A DNA stretch of 64,000 nucleotides from Taeniopygia guttata (Eukaryota > Chordata > Aves > Passeriformes > Estrildidae). The notes under the pieces were generated by a model. It saw only the letters and a program-made list of their open reading frames with translations, was not told where the DNA came from and made no database searches. Shown here piece after piece: positions 1 through 12,209 of the stretch. The stretch's first letter is position 1, and each line of letters begins with the position of its first letter. The DNA is taken from positions 11,266,063 to 11,330,062 of the forward strand of contig NC_133063.1 in NCBI RefSeq assembly GCF_048771995.1. The letters are read 5' to 3'. Made by a program: the position numbers and the translations under genes.

Positions 1-145
1 AATGAAGAAAAGATCAAAAAAGATTCCAATGTTTTCCCCATACAGTGTGAAAATCAATTTAGAGTGATTTGTGCACAATGCATCACATTTTTCAAGCAGT
101 AACTATGCAATTGTCTTCTTTTAAAATGCTGTAGTTTTTTGCAAA

Positions 146-185
146 AAAGTGAACATATATCTATAAAAGTGAACATGTATCTATA
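146..185. repeat. 20-bp tandem duplication
   Basis: Two adjacent copies, aaagtgaacatatatctata and aaagtgaacatgtatctata, differ at one base. It is a simple local duplication with no other sign of function. Confidence 0.85.
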
Positions 186-610
186 GTACACTGACTGTAA
201 GCTTGTCGCTGTAGGCCCTCAACTGGGGTATAATTAGTATTGACTCCATGATTGCAGAAGGCTGATCAATTGCTTTATTACATCATCTTATACTATGTTA
301 TACTATACTTATTAAGATACTCAGTAACCCTTCTAGCTAGTCCAATACAGCTTTGACCTAATTGGTCAAACAATCCAAACACCATCCAGTGTCCAATTAA
401 GAAATCACCCTTTGGTAAACAAATCTCCATGACACATGCTACATGTGCAGAAGAGCAGGTGCAACAAGTGGAGATAAGAATTGTTTCTCATTCCTTTCTC
501 TGATCTTCTCACAGCCTTCCTGGGAAAATGCCTGGCAAAGTCTGTGCCTGCTCTCTGTGGACAGAGAGCTGCTGCCACAAGCTGAGTTCTGTTTTTAAAC
601 AACCCTCACC

Positions 611-651
611 AAAAAAAAAAAAAAAGAAAAAAAAAAAAAGAAAAAAAAAAA
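611..651. repeat. A-rich tract (A15 G A13 G A11)
   Basis: Forty-one bases, all A except two G. On the + strand it could be the decayed tail of a retroposed sequence, but no recognisable body lies upstream, so it is listed only as a low-complexity repeat. Confidence 0.9.
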
Positions 652-3600
652 CTAGGTAAACAGAAAGGAAATGTAATTATGGTATTCAGAAATGTATCAT
701 ACATCTTAACTCTTGGCCTGCTCATGGAGCATAATAAAGAATTACAACTAACAAAAACAGGCTATGTAGTATTTTTCATTTTTCTGCTACTTTTTTTACA
801 TAACTTGAGCATTAAAGACCAGGCTTCTCTTACCTCCTCACAGTAAGCTGGCTTTCACAACAAATCTATTGCCTTCAAACAGAGCAGAAGTTCTTGGTAA
901 CTTCTCTTCACTAGAAATCACACTACATGAGGACAGAAGTATTAAAATGTTTTTCATCTCCTCATTGCAATGGTGATAGAAATTTTTCTTTCATTGACAG
1001 TTGTACTGAAATGTCCTTTATTACTTTAATTGACAAGTGTTTAAACAAAATATAATTCAGATGAATTTCCCTTTTTATTTCACCAAATGCTTGCATAGTT
1101 GAAAACCCAACTCCCTGCATTTAGATACTGTTGATGGCACAGTTTTTTGCTTTTTGTTGCAAAATGCTTCTTTCTGTGGGCTAAGGCCTAGTTCTATTTT
1201 ATCCTTCTTGTTATCACAGATTTGACAATATTGTTTGACTGCCTCCTTAGCAGCAGCCCTGATAGCCTTTTGCCAGACATAAAAGTACCCTGATAAAATT
1301 GGGAAATCCATATTCTGCTAGAATTACATGTCAAAATACCTTAAATCAAATGCTGATTACATCAGTCATGTTCCCCCTGGTTTCTGTGCTTCTTTTGCAG
1401 CTTTCACTGACCCATCTACAATACAGGAGAGCTTGCCCTGCCTGTTGCCAAAGCAAAGATTCTCTCGAGCACAGTTAACATCACAGTCAGCTCTGAAGTT
1501 CTCCAGAAGGATACAGATAAGAAAAGGAAGTATTGCTTCAGACAAAGGTTTGCCTAATCACAAAGAAAATAAATTATTTTAACAATCTTAATAGAATGGG
1601 GTACATTCACTGTAAGAAAAGTACTTAATGATGCTAGAGTTGGTTTGCAGTTTGCCTGAATGCACAGTTATTTAGCTGGCTCAGTAAATTTTCTGATGTG
1701 TTGAACTACTTTAAAAACATGAGAAAGCTGTTTAAAAGTTTTGGTGAAAGGAGATGTATCAGCCTGTACATATTTGGGAGTCGTACCTACATATAAATAT
1801 ATAAATTTTAAAGAATATTCACTGTCTGTAAATTCTGTTTTCAGTATCTGTGTTTATGTATAACTTCATAAAAACAATTGCCTTTATTTCATGTCCTTTA
1901 GGGATAAACTGTGCACCCTGCCTCAAAATAAAGCATTCTATAAATTTTATTTAATAAATATCTGCTCAATTCCAGTTTCAAGTACCTAAGGGCCACCCTA
2001 GCCTCCGACCTTTCACTATTAAGAGCTGTAGCCCTTGGCTGCTAGTGACAATTTACTCATGGAAGAGGCCTTGCTCGGCATGTTTGTGTTCCTGTAATTG
2101 TTTTAGCATTATGTCTTGTTTGTGATCTGAAGAGAATGGGCAGACAATTTTGGAAAGCAGGATTTTAAAAAGTCTCTGTAATTGGCTGACATATGCCATG
2201 CACTTTTCCACTATCTTAATCCAATGCAGTTGTCTCTATTTTCAAGATGAAGGAATATTTGCACAAATAAATGGGGCTGACATTATTCAAAGCCAAAATC
2301 TGCTCGGTGCTCCAAGACATGAGTGACATATGGGTAGAGTTCTTAATAACATGTGCTGGAGCTGGGTAACAAGGTTCAAGTAAGCAAGCTTGTAAGGATA
2401 CCCAAGTAGATTAAGTTTAGTAAAAGCAATTCCTGAAGAGAAAAAATAAGTTGTAAAACATCTTGTATCTTGGCATTACAGTCTTAAAGCTACATTGAGA
2501 AGAAAGAAAATGGACAATCTAAGGAAACAGCTGCCTGCAAAACATATTGAATAGGCTCAGTGCCAATAAGGGAACATGTGTGCTATATGCTCGCATATAA
2601 TAAATACATAACAAGGGTAATGTCTTTCTCATTATCAGTTTTAAAATATCAAAAATGTTTTACAAAAAGTTAAAAATCATGATTGGAAAAACAAGTGTAC
2701 TAACTGCATAACACAATAATCAGAAAAATCCTACTGTTGATAAAAAGCAAATATGTGAAAACTAGAAGAGACAAATGCTTCTGGTGGGTGGTGTGAAATT
2801 GAAACAACCTTTGCAAACCAACTTTAGAGGACTGATAGCTGATGGATCTCACTCTCAAATATCACAGTCCCTTTACAGAGACAATTACTTTTCAATTTGC
2901 AAGACAAAGGCTTAGCTTGAAAAGCCAAACTTGTTATGACATTTTTCCTCTAAAAAGTGTTCCCTTTTTACTCTACCCATTGACACTGATATGCTTATCC
3001 AGAGAAAACGAAAGCATGTTACACCTCATCTACACGCATCAATGTAAGAAAATTAGAGCAACTTAGAACTAGATGAGATTCCTTGCCCATATTCCTGCTT
3101 CATTGTACATACTATCTGAACCCTTTCATTGTTCACATTAAAACTGCATATTATATAAATACACATGCAATTATTTTCCTGTCTCATTTCAAATGATTTA
3201 TTAGTGTTTTTAATAGCACTGGATCCCTAACTGAACATCCACAAGTAGTTTCACACTCTTCGGTTATAAGCACTTAATTTAGATTTGAAGTTTAGAGACC
3301 ACATGCTTCTGTCATACCTAATTAACAGTGAGGTTGTTCCTCTAGCAAATGAACCATGGCAGGTGCCATGCACCAATAGTAGAATAATAAATGCACATGC
3401 AGAATAGTATTATGAAAAAATTTCTCTCCACAAACCACATAAACAGTCTGCCAATTTCTGTACCTCTGCCCCATGCTGTGTAAATTGCAACAGCATTGTC
3501 CTGACCCCAAGCCCCAACCACCCCCCTCCAGATTATATTATCAAAGGCCATAATCAATCTACAAAAGGGGCTGCACATTTCACCTGCCAGTTTCAGTCCT

Positions 3601-5873
3601 GCACACTGTGAGAAGCTGTAACCTGATGTAAATAAGCTTTCCAAGGCAACTTCAAATGTAATATTAATCAGGGTGAAGGACCTTCCAAGTTTTTCCCCTT
3701 GGATTAGACAATGAGTGAGGGACTGTATTAGAAGCTGCAGCTGCGTACAGAGAATTTGGTGAGCTAGCCTCTATCTACACTGGTTCTATTTTCATTCACT
3801 GCTTCTGTGGACATAAGGGAGGCTGAATCAGGATTTATTATAATAAATTTATTTCACTCATCACCAAGTATCAATATCTGTGGATATCTGTGTGTAGCAG
3901 CAATCAGGCTACCAAATGAGATACGTTATTTAGGTAGTTACTTAAAACTGTTTTCTAGTTGCTCTATTTTTTAAAACTGGGATATATCTTTAAATAACAT
4001 GTAAAGTATGCCAACATACTTTACCTTTCATGTACTACTATGACCTCAAAGCTGTGTTTTAGAAGTGAACTACAGTGAAAAAATCAGGGAAAAAGAGAAT
4101 ATGGAAAACTTTGCTTTCATCTGAGTCCTGAATTACGCTTGCGTGTCAGGGAATGGGAGGAATTGAATACACAGTATTAAAAAATGCAGCATAGTATCAA
4201 ATGACTGCAATAAACCACACATATATGAATATCATATCATGCAGTTTTACACATTGAGAAAAAATAAACAGAAATTAAATTTTCTTTTCACTTCTTCCAC
4301 AAATAAATTAAAATCAGACAATGGCATGTAGAAGAAAATTGCATTTCTAAAATTCTTCATTTTAAAAATGACTGGGTGTTTCTACAATGGAGACGAATCT
4401 GTTGGCTTGACTGCACTTACTTCTGCTCAGAAATGTGTTCACTAGTTCTTCATTTTGGGAGCCACTGCATGTGACTAAATGTCTGCCTTCATCTTCAAGG
4501 CAACATTATGACATGGCAGTGAATTTAGGTCTGCTTTTAATGCCTATTTATCTTCTGCATCTTTTAGAATAGCGCTGTCTCTGTTTCTATTGATGTAATT
4601 CAATATGACATTTCAAAATTCCTTCTCATAAACGAAGATGTTCTTCAACTGCAAACAAAATTTTCTTAATTCCTTTCTACTGGAAGTCTTTGGCATGCTG
4701 CGGGCTCTGCTGGAAAGGGCTGTGAATCACAAGCTATTGCCGTGTTTAAATAGTAAAACATAATAAATGCAAGGTGATAACCTGTCTATTCCTCCCCCCA
4801 CATGCACATTTGCCCTTCGTGGTGCTTCAAGCGAACAAACAGGACATTATTTTTAGACCTTCACTTCTCCAGAAGGAAGGCATGGAGGAGCTGCTGAGCA
4901 ACTGCATGAAGGAATGCAGTAACTAGCTCTCCAAAATAACAACCAAAATGGCTCCATCTGAGCCTCTGCTCAGAAGCAGTACAGCTTTATTCCTCTAATT
5001 AAGTAACACTGAATTATGAAAATGGCAGGGGGTGGCTCAAAGGCATGCTTTCAGTTCTCAAGACCTAATTTGAAGGAAATAAACTTGAAGAAGACAAACT
5101 TCACAGCTTTTAACAGCCTCATTACTGACCTGCATTAACTATGGTTATAACAACCTTTGCCAGGTTCTGTGTAAGGAAACAAGTCAACTTCTTTGTATCT
5201 AATGCATGTTCTGGCTCAACTAAATTGTTATGGTATTAACACATGGATTGCTGAAATTTCAACCTTTTTGAAACAGGTCATAGCAGTCCTGAATCATGTG
5301 AATTTACAACAAAACATAGCAATTACCTCCCACCTCCATTGTTACTGCTTTTATTGTTTGATTTGTTTCATGCTGGTATGTCTGCTGGTGTGCATGGAGG
5401 GCAAAGCAGACACCATGGCAGCGTTGCTTAGAGACCTAAACTCAACTCTAACCTCCAAGGCATATTAATTTGATCCTTAGTTTTGCAACACAATGGTAAT
5501 TCTGAGAACCCCAAAACAGGATGGTGAATCCTATCTTTTATTGCAGTATACAGAACCATGTGATACCTGGTTTCTGTTATTGACCATAGCTCCTTTCTTT
5601 GTTCAGTGCTGATGCCACGACCAGGCTTTGCCATGGCTGATGTGGGGCAAGAAGTAAGTACTGCAGAGCTCATGAGTGTTCATTCTGGTGCCACCACACA
5701 CACAGCACAAAAGAGCCTGAGCATGTTGCCTTTAAGGTGGGATGTTCTCAAGTTCACTGCAAATAAACGTGCTGCACAACTTCCAGCAGTATGAAGCCCT
5801 GATGAAACTAAACATCTGCTGTTACTAATGAGAAATTTGTCTATGCACCTGCATATTTTAAGCTGTGCGTGAG

Positions 5874-6471
5874 AATCACAGAATGTCAAGAGGCGGGAAT
5901 GGACTTTTAAAGATCATCCTGTCCCAAACCCCTTCACATGCCATAGGCAGACATCTGCTAGACCATGTTACTCAAGCCTTATTCAACTTCAGTGCTGTGA
6001 GGGCTGAGGCAAGCTTCTCTGGGCAACCTATTCCAGTAGTTTCATCCATTGTCGCAGTGAAGGATTTCTTCCCAAAATCCCACTTACATTTTCTCTCTTC
6101 ATTCGTACCCATTTCTGCTTGTCCTATCACTACAGATCCTGATCAACTTCCCTTTAGACACTGCAAGGCTGCTGTAGGGTGCCCACACAGCCTTCTCTTT
6201 TCCATCTCTTCACGATGCTTCACCAGCCACAGCTCCCTCCGCCTGGCTTTGCGGAGGGGGTGTTGCAGATCACCCTTATCACCCTCACGGCCTCCTCTGC
6301 CCTTCATCATTGCCTTTTTCCTCCGGGGGACCCCAGGGCTGGATGCAGCGCTCCAGGTGGGGTCTCACCGGGGCGGAGCAGAGGGGGCAGAACACCGCCC
6401 TGCTTCTGCCCACGCGGTTTTTGACGCTGTTTTTGACACGGCCCAGGACGGGGCTGGTTTTCTGTCCCGTT
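5874..6471 (-). mobile_element. CR1 LINE fragment (3' end), runs into AUH promoter
   Basis: Read on the + strand this is the reverse complement of a CR1 3' region. It opens with gaatcacagaatg and then the ggaatgg...ttaaagatcatcctgtcccaaacccc block, followed by the phrases ctctgggcaacctattccag, cagtgaaggatttcttccc and cttgtcctatcactaca. The distal part, gctggatgcagcgctccaggtggggtctcac and ggcccaggacggggctggttttc, is the GC-rich end of the CR1 coding region. It is 5'-truncated, as usual for CR1, and ends within the CpG island about 180 bp before the ATG. A 255-codon + strand open frame crosses it but is a by-product of repeat and GC-rich sequence. Confidence 0.9.
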
Positions 6472-6588
6472 TCCCATCTCCCCTGCCGGAGGAGCCTTTT
6501 CCCCAGCGGGGCCGGGCCGCAGGAGCCGCGGCTGGCGGCGCGGTGAGGGGAGGGGAGGCGGGAGCGCGCCCCGTGCGTGCCGCAGCCG

Positions 6589-6598
6589 GTCACGTGGG
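6589..6598 (+). promoter_or_regulatory. E-box GTCACGTGGG upstream of AUH
   Basis: The core CACGTG at 6591-6596, preceded by GT and followed by GG, is a strong match to sites used by USF1/2, MYC-MAX and MiT/TFE factors. It lies 56-61 bases before the ATG inside the CpG island, so it is probably at or very near the transcription start. Which factor binds cannot be told from sequence. Confidence 0.5.
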
Positions 6599-6651
6599 CG
6601 GCGGCACCGGGGCCGGGGCCGCGAGAGGCTGAGGCGGCGCCGGCAGCAGCG
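6597..6651 (+). other. AUH: Probable AUH 5' UTR
   Basis: GC-rich sequence between the E-box and the ATG, with no upstream ATG in the frame of the CDS and no ATG at all in these 55 bases. The 5' boundary is inferred only. Confidence 0.4.
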
Positions 6652-6883
6652 ATGGCGGCGGCGGCGGCGGCGCTGGGCGGGCTCGGCCTCCTCCGCGCCC
6701 GGCTCAGGCTCGCAGCCGCAGCCGCCGCGACCTCCGCCGCCCTCGGCCCAAGCGGCCACCGCGCGCCCTCGCTGCGGGGAGGCGTCGCCGCCGCCGCTCT
6801 CCCCTCGGCCAGGAGGAGCTACGGCTCCCAGGCGAAGGAAGAGGAGGAGCTGCGCGTCCGGTACCTGGATGATGAGCACAAAG
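6652..6883 (+). CDS. AUH: AUH exon 1: start codon and mitochondrial presequence
   Basis: First coding exon of AU RNA-binding methylglutaconyl-CoA hydratase, the mitochondrial leucine-catabolism enzyme that hydrates 3-methylglutaconyl-CoA to HMG-CoA and also binds AU-rich RNA. It has 77 codons plus one base. Residues 1-62 have no acidic residue and are rich in Ala, Arg and Leu, with two Ala runs, as expected of a matrix-targeting presequence. The Arg-Arg-Ser-Tyr at residues 54-57 is a plausible processing site. The segment after it (EEEELRVRYLDDEHKG, residues 63-78) aligns with the start of the mature human protein. The ATG has G at -3 and G at +4; the frame upstream has only a GTG at 6577, so this start is chosen. 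The exon ends AAAG/gtaatg, phase 1. The presequence is poorly conserved, as usual; the mature start is a clear match. Confidence 0.93.
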
Positions 6884-7005
6884 GTAATGAGGGGGAGGCG
6901 GCTCTGCACCTGCTGTCCCGGCCGGGCCGGGGTGACCCCTGCGGGGCAGGGAGAGGGCGGCCCTGCGGGAGCTGCCCGCGGCGAGGGGCGGGCAGAGAGC
7001 GCTGG

Positions 7006-7040
7006 CTCCTCCTTCTCCTCCTTCTCCTTCTCCTTCTCCC
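7006..7040. repeat. 35-base pure pyrimidine (CTCCTT)n tract
   Basis: An uninterrupted C/T run with the CTCCTT/CTTCTC unit, 122 bases after the exon 1 donor. Such homopurine-homopyrimidine tracts can be length-polymorphic and can form triplex DNA. No role is shown by the sequence. Confidence 0.85.
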
Positions 7041-7129
7041 AAGCCGGGGCTGCGCCGCGGAGCGCCGGGAGCTGCCGGCATGGCGGTGCCGGAACTGGGT
7101 CAGCTCGGTCCTTCTTGATCTTCACTGCA

Positions 7130-7970
7130 TCGTAGAACGGTTCGGGTTAGAAAGGACCTTGAATAGTATCTGGTTCAAACTCCTCCATCTCGTACTAGAC
7201 CAGATTTGCGTAGAGCCCCATTCAGCCGGGCCTTGAACAGCTCGAGGAATGGGGCAGCCACAGCTTCGGTGGGTAGCCTATTCTAGTGCCTCACCACTGT
7301 CACAGTAAAGATTTTCCTCCTATTAACTAATCTAGATTTATTCTCTTTCAATTTGAACCAATTCCATCTTGACCAGTTGCTACATGCCCTTGTGGATAGT
7401 CTTGCCTCATCTTTCGTGTAGGTTCCCTTCAGGTACTGGACAGCTGCGATTGGGTCACTTCAAAGCCTTCTAATTTCTACACTGAACAGTTCCAATTCTG
7501 TCAGCCTTTCTTTATAGGAGAGGTGTCCCATTCTTATCATCTTGATGACCTTCTCTAGATGCATGCCAACAGGTCCATGTCCTCCCTGTGCTGGGACCCC
7601 AGAGCTGATGCAGGGTTCCAGGTGGGCTCTCACCAGAGCAGAGCAGAGGGGCAGAATCCCCTCCCTCCCCTGCTGCCCACGCTGCTCTGGATGCAGCCCA
7701 GGACACGTTTGGCTTTCTGGGCTGGGAGTGCCCATGGCTGGGTCATGTCCAGCCTCCCACCCACAGCACCCCCAAGTCCTTTCCACAGGGCTGCTCTCCA
7801 TCTGTTCATCACCAGTGTTGATACTGGGGATTGTCCTGACCCAGTTGCAGCACCTTGCACCTGGTCTTGTTAAATTTCATGATATTCCCATGGGCCCATT
7901 TCATGAGCTTGTCTAGGTTGTTATGGATGTTATCTTGTCCTTGAGGTGTATCAACAGCATCACTTCTTTT
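7130..7970 (-). mobile_element. CR1 LINE, about 840 bp, minus orientation
   Basis: The + strand shows the reverse-complement CR1 3' end (tagaacggttcgggttagaaaggacc), then the typical phrases ggccttgaacagctcgaggaatggggcagcc and cttgaccagttgctacatgccctt. After these come gcttcccttcaggtactgg-type and agcctttctttataggagaggtg segments and the GC-rich RT-proximal end. It is old and riddled with stops. Its block 7571-7810 is far better preserved and is almost identical to the plus-oriented CR1 at 12958-13197. Confidence 0.92.
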
Positions 7971-10900
7971 CTAGAGAACTGCAGCATATATACTGTACAC
8001 CTGTGTGAGCTGGATCTGTTTGCCACTCTAATTGTGTGAAAATGAAGTTTAGCAGCAAATATCTAGAGTCAGGCTGCTTCAGACATCAGTTTTGTGCTTT
8101 GTGTGCAGGGGGCAGAGAGGGCATAAAACTGATATCCATGTTTTCTGTGGTGGAAGGTATGGCTTCAGTATTCTCTCATCTCATGCCACTCTCCTAATAA
8201 TCATCTCATCCTCCTCCTTGCTTTTAGTGTTGTTGAGCACTACTCACTTTTTTCTACTCAGTTATACCGAGAGTCTTATTTTAACACATCTGGTTAAAAA
8301 AAGAAAGAAAATTTGTGCTCCTTAGTGACATGCAGCCAGTTCATCACAGCACGGACACTTTGTGCTTCCTATTATGATGTGGTGCTCATGGATTTTGGAA
8401 GTGTTCCACTTCCTTTGGTGTTTGTCACTTCCTTCCCCTGTGGATTCAACAGGGCTAGGAATGGTGGAGAAGAGGTGCAAACTCTGTTCCTGAGGATTTA
8501 TGCTGATAATACTTATACTTAGACATGATGTTATACCTGCTTTTATGGAGGGGACCATAGTATAGGGTTTTGATTATCTGCACATGAATCTCTTTACATG
8601 GAGAGTACATCTTGTACAGTTTAGTTTATGTCTTTGAGCACATTAATTCAGCAATTTCACACCTGCTACCAATTCAGCCAAATGCCTTTGAGTTAAGTAG
8701 GCCAGTACATAGATTTGTATACATATACAGAGAGGTAACTTCAAAACTTTGAATTTTAGTATGAGCTTAGAAGATTATTCTTTCTTTTTCAAGGGAAAAC
8801 TGATGTGCTTTTATCAGCTTTCAGCAGGGCAGGTTTTGTCATTATTTAGGATTGATAGTAAAGGTGATAAAATATGATCCTGAAATTATCTTCTGTCTTG
8901 TAGTTCTGTTCCCAACTCTTTCTACTTCCTTTAAAATGTACTAGTTTAGTACTGTTTTTCCAGCTGACTCTAGAACTTTGAATTAGTTTAAAACATCTAT
9001 TCAGATTTTTGTGGTTTATTTTAAGTTAAGGAAGAGACAAGACAGGAGCAAAGGAAAGTTTGTAAAATGTTAGAAGAGTGTTTTTCTTTGCTTATTTTGT
9101 GCTTTACCAAGAAGTGGTAGAAAATACCTCAGTATTACATAGTAATCAACTTTTATTTCTATTACACATAGAATTAGGCAGTGTGTTCCAGCTGTTGAAT
9201 CAGCAAGGAGTCATTGTTTTTGTAATGTTATGAAGGTGTTTCATACTTATATGTAGCCTAATGTCCCAAAACTTGGAGATAGTATTTGTAATGTTAAAGC
9301 AACTGTCACTGTCATAAGGAAGGATTCAATCAGTGTATTTTTAATAAATGAATTCTCTAAGCGGAAGGAATTTTCTTTGGTATTGTATTTCAGAAGGACA
9401 CAGACACAAACACTGTTTGTTAGAAAAAGATAAAAACAAGGATATAGAAATGTATCCTTGAAGTAGACATTAATTTCATACGCCTTATTCAGCAGCACAA
9501 AGAGCAGGCAACATTTCTGCAAAAGAAACATGGCTCTGCTTCCTCCCTGTAGTACTATGACACACCTTCCTCCTCACCTTGTATACCAAGTTCATCTATA
9601 TTTATCTGCTTACAGCATATGGTATCTCTGCTGAATGAGGACACCAGCTCTGTAAACACCCCTGTGCTCTTTCTTGCTCTTTTCTACCCTGCCATTCCTT
9701 GATCTACCGTTTCACGTTCTTGACTTTCCCGTACGGTACTCTGGTCTCATCACACCATTTCATACTTCTTGACTTCATGCACACTCAGACCCTGCTCTCT
9801 GACTACCTTTTCTGGCACACACGTGCTTGTTGATGCTGTGGTTGTGCTCTTGTATGTGCCTAGTGTTTCCATGTTGCTCAGATTGCACTGTGAATACTGG
9901 GGAGGAGGGAAAGCTGGCTGTACCTGCCTCACGTACAGGCACATGTACGTGACAAATCTACAGGCAGTAGACAAATCTTTGCCTGTAGGCAAAGTAGCAA
10001 ACTGTTCTGCTTCACTTCCATGTGATTTGCATACCCCAGGTCTTGGGAAGTTGTTCAAAATGAAGTAAAATGAGAGTATGTTTCCAAAGGCTAGTTATTG
10101 ACATTTTAACTCAAGGCTTTCCAACTTCCAAATTTGAAATTTGACCAGAACTAGAATACAAAAGGTGTGAGATTTTTGAAGAATGTGATTAAAAAGTACC
10201 TGTATATTCTGCCCATGCTGCAACTTGTGAAGCTCTAAGTGTAAGTTTTCTGTGAGTAAAGATGACTGTCAGTGTTTTTAAATTAAGTATATATCTTTTA
10301 CTTGATTTGAGATTCTATTTGATCATCACTAGGGCTGAAATGTATTGCAGCTATTGACATTTCAGAACGTAGCCAAATTGCATTGGTGATCCCATTACAA
10401 ATTTAAATTATTGTATTGCTTTGGATTTTTAAGTTATAGGTGAAATTGGGAGAAATATCTTTTTGGTCTTCACTCCAGTGTGGCAGTGTCACTTGCTGGA
10501 ATGTGATAAAAATATTTTTAGAATTTAGATTTTACACTAGAATGACTCCTTATGGTCAAATTTCCCAGCTGGTTTTGGTTCAGTTTAGAATAAGACAGCT
10601 TTATGTCTTCAACAGTTAGAATTTTAATGTACATGGAATGGGCAAAACCAAATACAGTCTTGGTCTAAGTTGTTTGCTCAGAGGTTGGAAACTGATAGCT
10701 AGCTGATAAATTGGAAAAACTTCCTGTTCTTTTGCTGTGTTTAAAGCAGGGCTGAGCAGGTGAAATCTAGTAACTTAAGAAGCGTGGAAAAGAGTTAAAT
10801 CAGAATTTAGAGATGAAACAGGCTCATAGGGGATTTTGAATAATGCTTTGGTGCTTTTAAAAAGTGCTGTTTAGTACACATCTGTGTGATTTTTCACTTA

Positions 10901-12209
10901 AATACTTCTTGATTAGATGATTAATGAAAGCCACCAGAATTGTGCATGATATATTCACCATATGTTCCTGTTTTGCTTAAAAAATTACTTCAGAATAATA
11001 AACATCTACATCCACTTGTCTGCCTTGATGCATCTGAGTAGTTAAGTGAAACAAGCTTAAAAATAACTTACTTTGATCCCCTTCCATTTACCAAAGCACA
11101 ATTCAGACATTTTAAAAATATTTTTTTAAATTACGCAAAATGGCCTCTGTGTATGTATTGAATGCAAATAAATAATAAATACAAAGAATTCTGTGGCTGC
11201 TTTATATGCAGATGTAGTGAATCTTTCAAACTCTGGCAAAATGTCTAGTATTGGTTTAAAGACAAGATTAATTTTTAAGTAACCATTTAGATGTGTTTCT
11301 ACCAAACATTGAGGATGAATGTTTTGATTTCTAAATATGCAATATAAAAGAGATAAAAACATTATTAAAAGTAAGATCTCCTGTGTGCTGATACAAACAG
11401 GAGTTTATCCAGGATCTAATCTCTTCACTTAATATTTAAGTATTGTATTTAGTGTATGCTATGAAACAGGAAGTTTCTGGGAATTTACAGATACTTTGAA
11501 GCTATCTTTCAGATACATATGTATCCTTATTTCTGTGAAAGACATTTCTTGCTTTTACTATGCTTCCGTTTTATAATATAACTTTCATATTTATCATATA
11601 ACTTTTATAATACAAGTTTCATTTCCTTTTTCTATAAACAATGAGAATTACACTACAGGCAGCTTTCTCTTTTGACAGGGGCAACTTTTAAGTAGAGAAT
11701 ATATTGTACATTTACATGTGCCTTGCCTCTAATGGTTGGCTAGGAAAATAGTATACAGGAATATTGCTGCTTATATTGGACAACACTGGGAATCACCATC
11801 TCTTGAAGAGCCTAGCCAGTTAAGATGAAGTTAATTTTCAGTTTGCAGATATATTCTTAATACGTGCACATTATGTGCTAAAGTGTGTCCCAGAAATAAT
11901 GTGGGGATGACTCCCTGGAAAAACTATGACATTACTGTTTGGTTTATCATTTTGTGAAGGCTTAGTCCTTCTTAGATCTGTCATGTTTTTGATACCATAC
12001 AGACACCAACAAAGCAAATACTACTACTAGTACAACTACTAATTTTTACTTCTATTTATTAATGATTGCTTTTTAATATATTTTCTTTCACAAGTCAATT
12101 TTTCAAACAGTTTAGTTAAAAGGATTTTGGAAAGCATATAAATATGTGTGTGCTTTAGGAAGAATGAACCATGATTAAATGCTTCAGATGACAACATAAC
12201 CGGTGTTAT

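Larger units (their letters stand above)
1..5870. other. Upstream intergenic DNA, no gene recognised
   Basis: AT-rich DNA with no open frame that resembles a known protein; the frames present are under 101 codons and lack splice or coding context. It holds a 20-bp tandem duplication at 146-185, an A-rich tract at 611-651 and scattered AATAAA words. No CR1 or LTR was recognised before 5874. Some of this may be conserved noncoding regulatory sequence, but that cannot be judged without alignment. Confidence 0.6.
6320..7110 (+). promoter_or_regulatory. AUH: AUH CpG island and TATA-less promoter
   Basis: A sharp rise in G+C and CpG density in otherwise AT-rich DNA, covering the sequence before exon 1, all of exon 1 and the start of intron 1. 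No TATA box lies near the start codon. Visible candidate sites are a palindromic E-box CACGTG at 6591-6596, a G-rich Sp/KLF-like run GGGGAGGCGGG at 6552-6562 and a GC box GGGGCGGAGC at about 6369-6378. The last site lies in CR1-derived sequence. This is the usual promoter type of a housekeeping mitochondrial gene. The transcription start cannot be placed from sequence alone; it is probably between about 6500 and 6640. Confidence 0.8.

Noticed and set aside
5606..5661. Exon-like segment with acceptor ttgttcag and donor gtaagt upstream of AUH
   Set aside because: The splice-site words are present, but the peptide matches nothing known and there is no partner exon.
5865..6632. 255-codon + strand frame upstream of AUH
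   Set aside because: It is reverse-complement CR1 followed by CpG-island sequence, so the protein has no recognisable domain.
6577..6651. N-terminal extension of AUH from a GTG at 6577
   Set aside because: Not an ATG. The ATG at 6652 has a good context and aligns with the human start.
6307..7125. 272-codon open frame on the minus strand across the CpG island
   Set aside because: It is antisense to AUH exon 1 and to CR1-derived DNA, and made of Pro/Arg/Gly/Ala-rich low-complexity residues. GC-rich DNA lacks stops by composition. There is no family match.
7460..7916. Several overlapping frames on both strands, mirrored at 12891-13319
   Set aside because: All arise from the shared CR1 block. 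Identical peptides at the two sites reflect the inverted repeat, not a gene pair.
9957..9990. Inverted repeat ctacaggca/tgcctgtag
   Set aside because: The stem is 9 bp with a long loop, within chance expectation.
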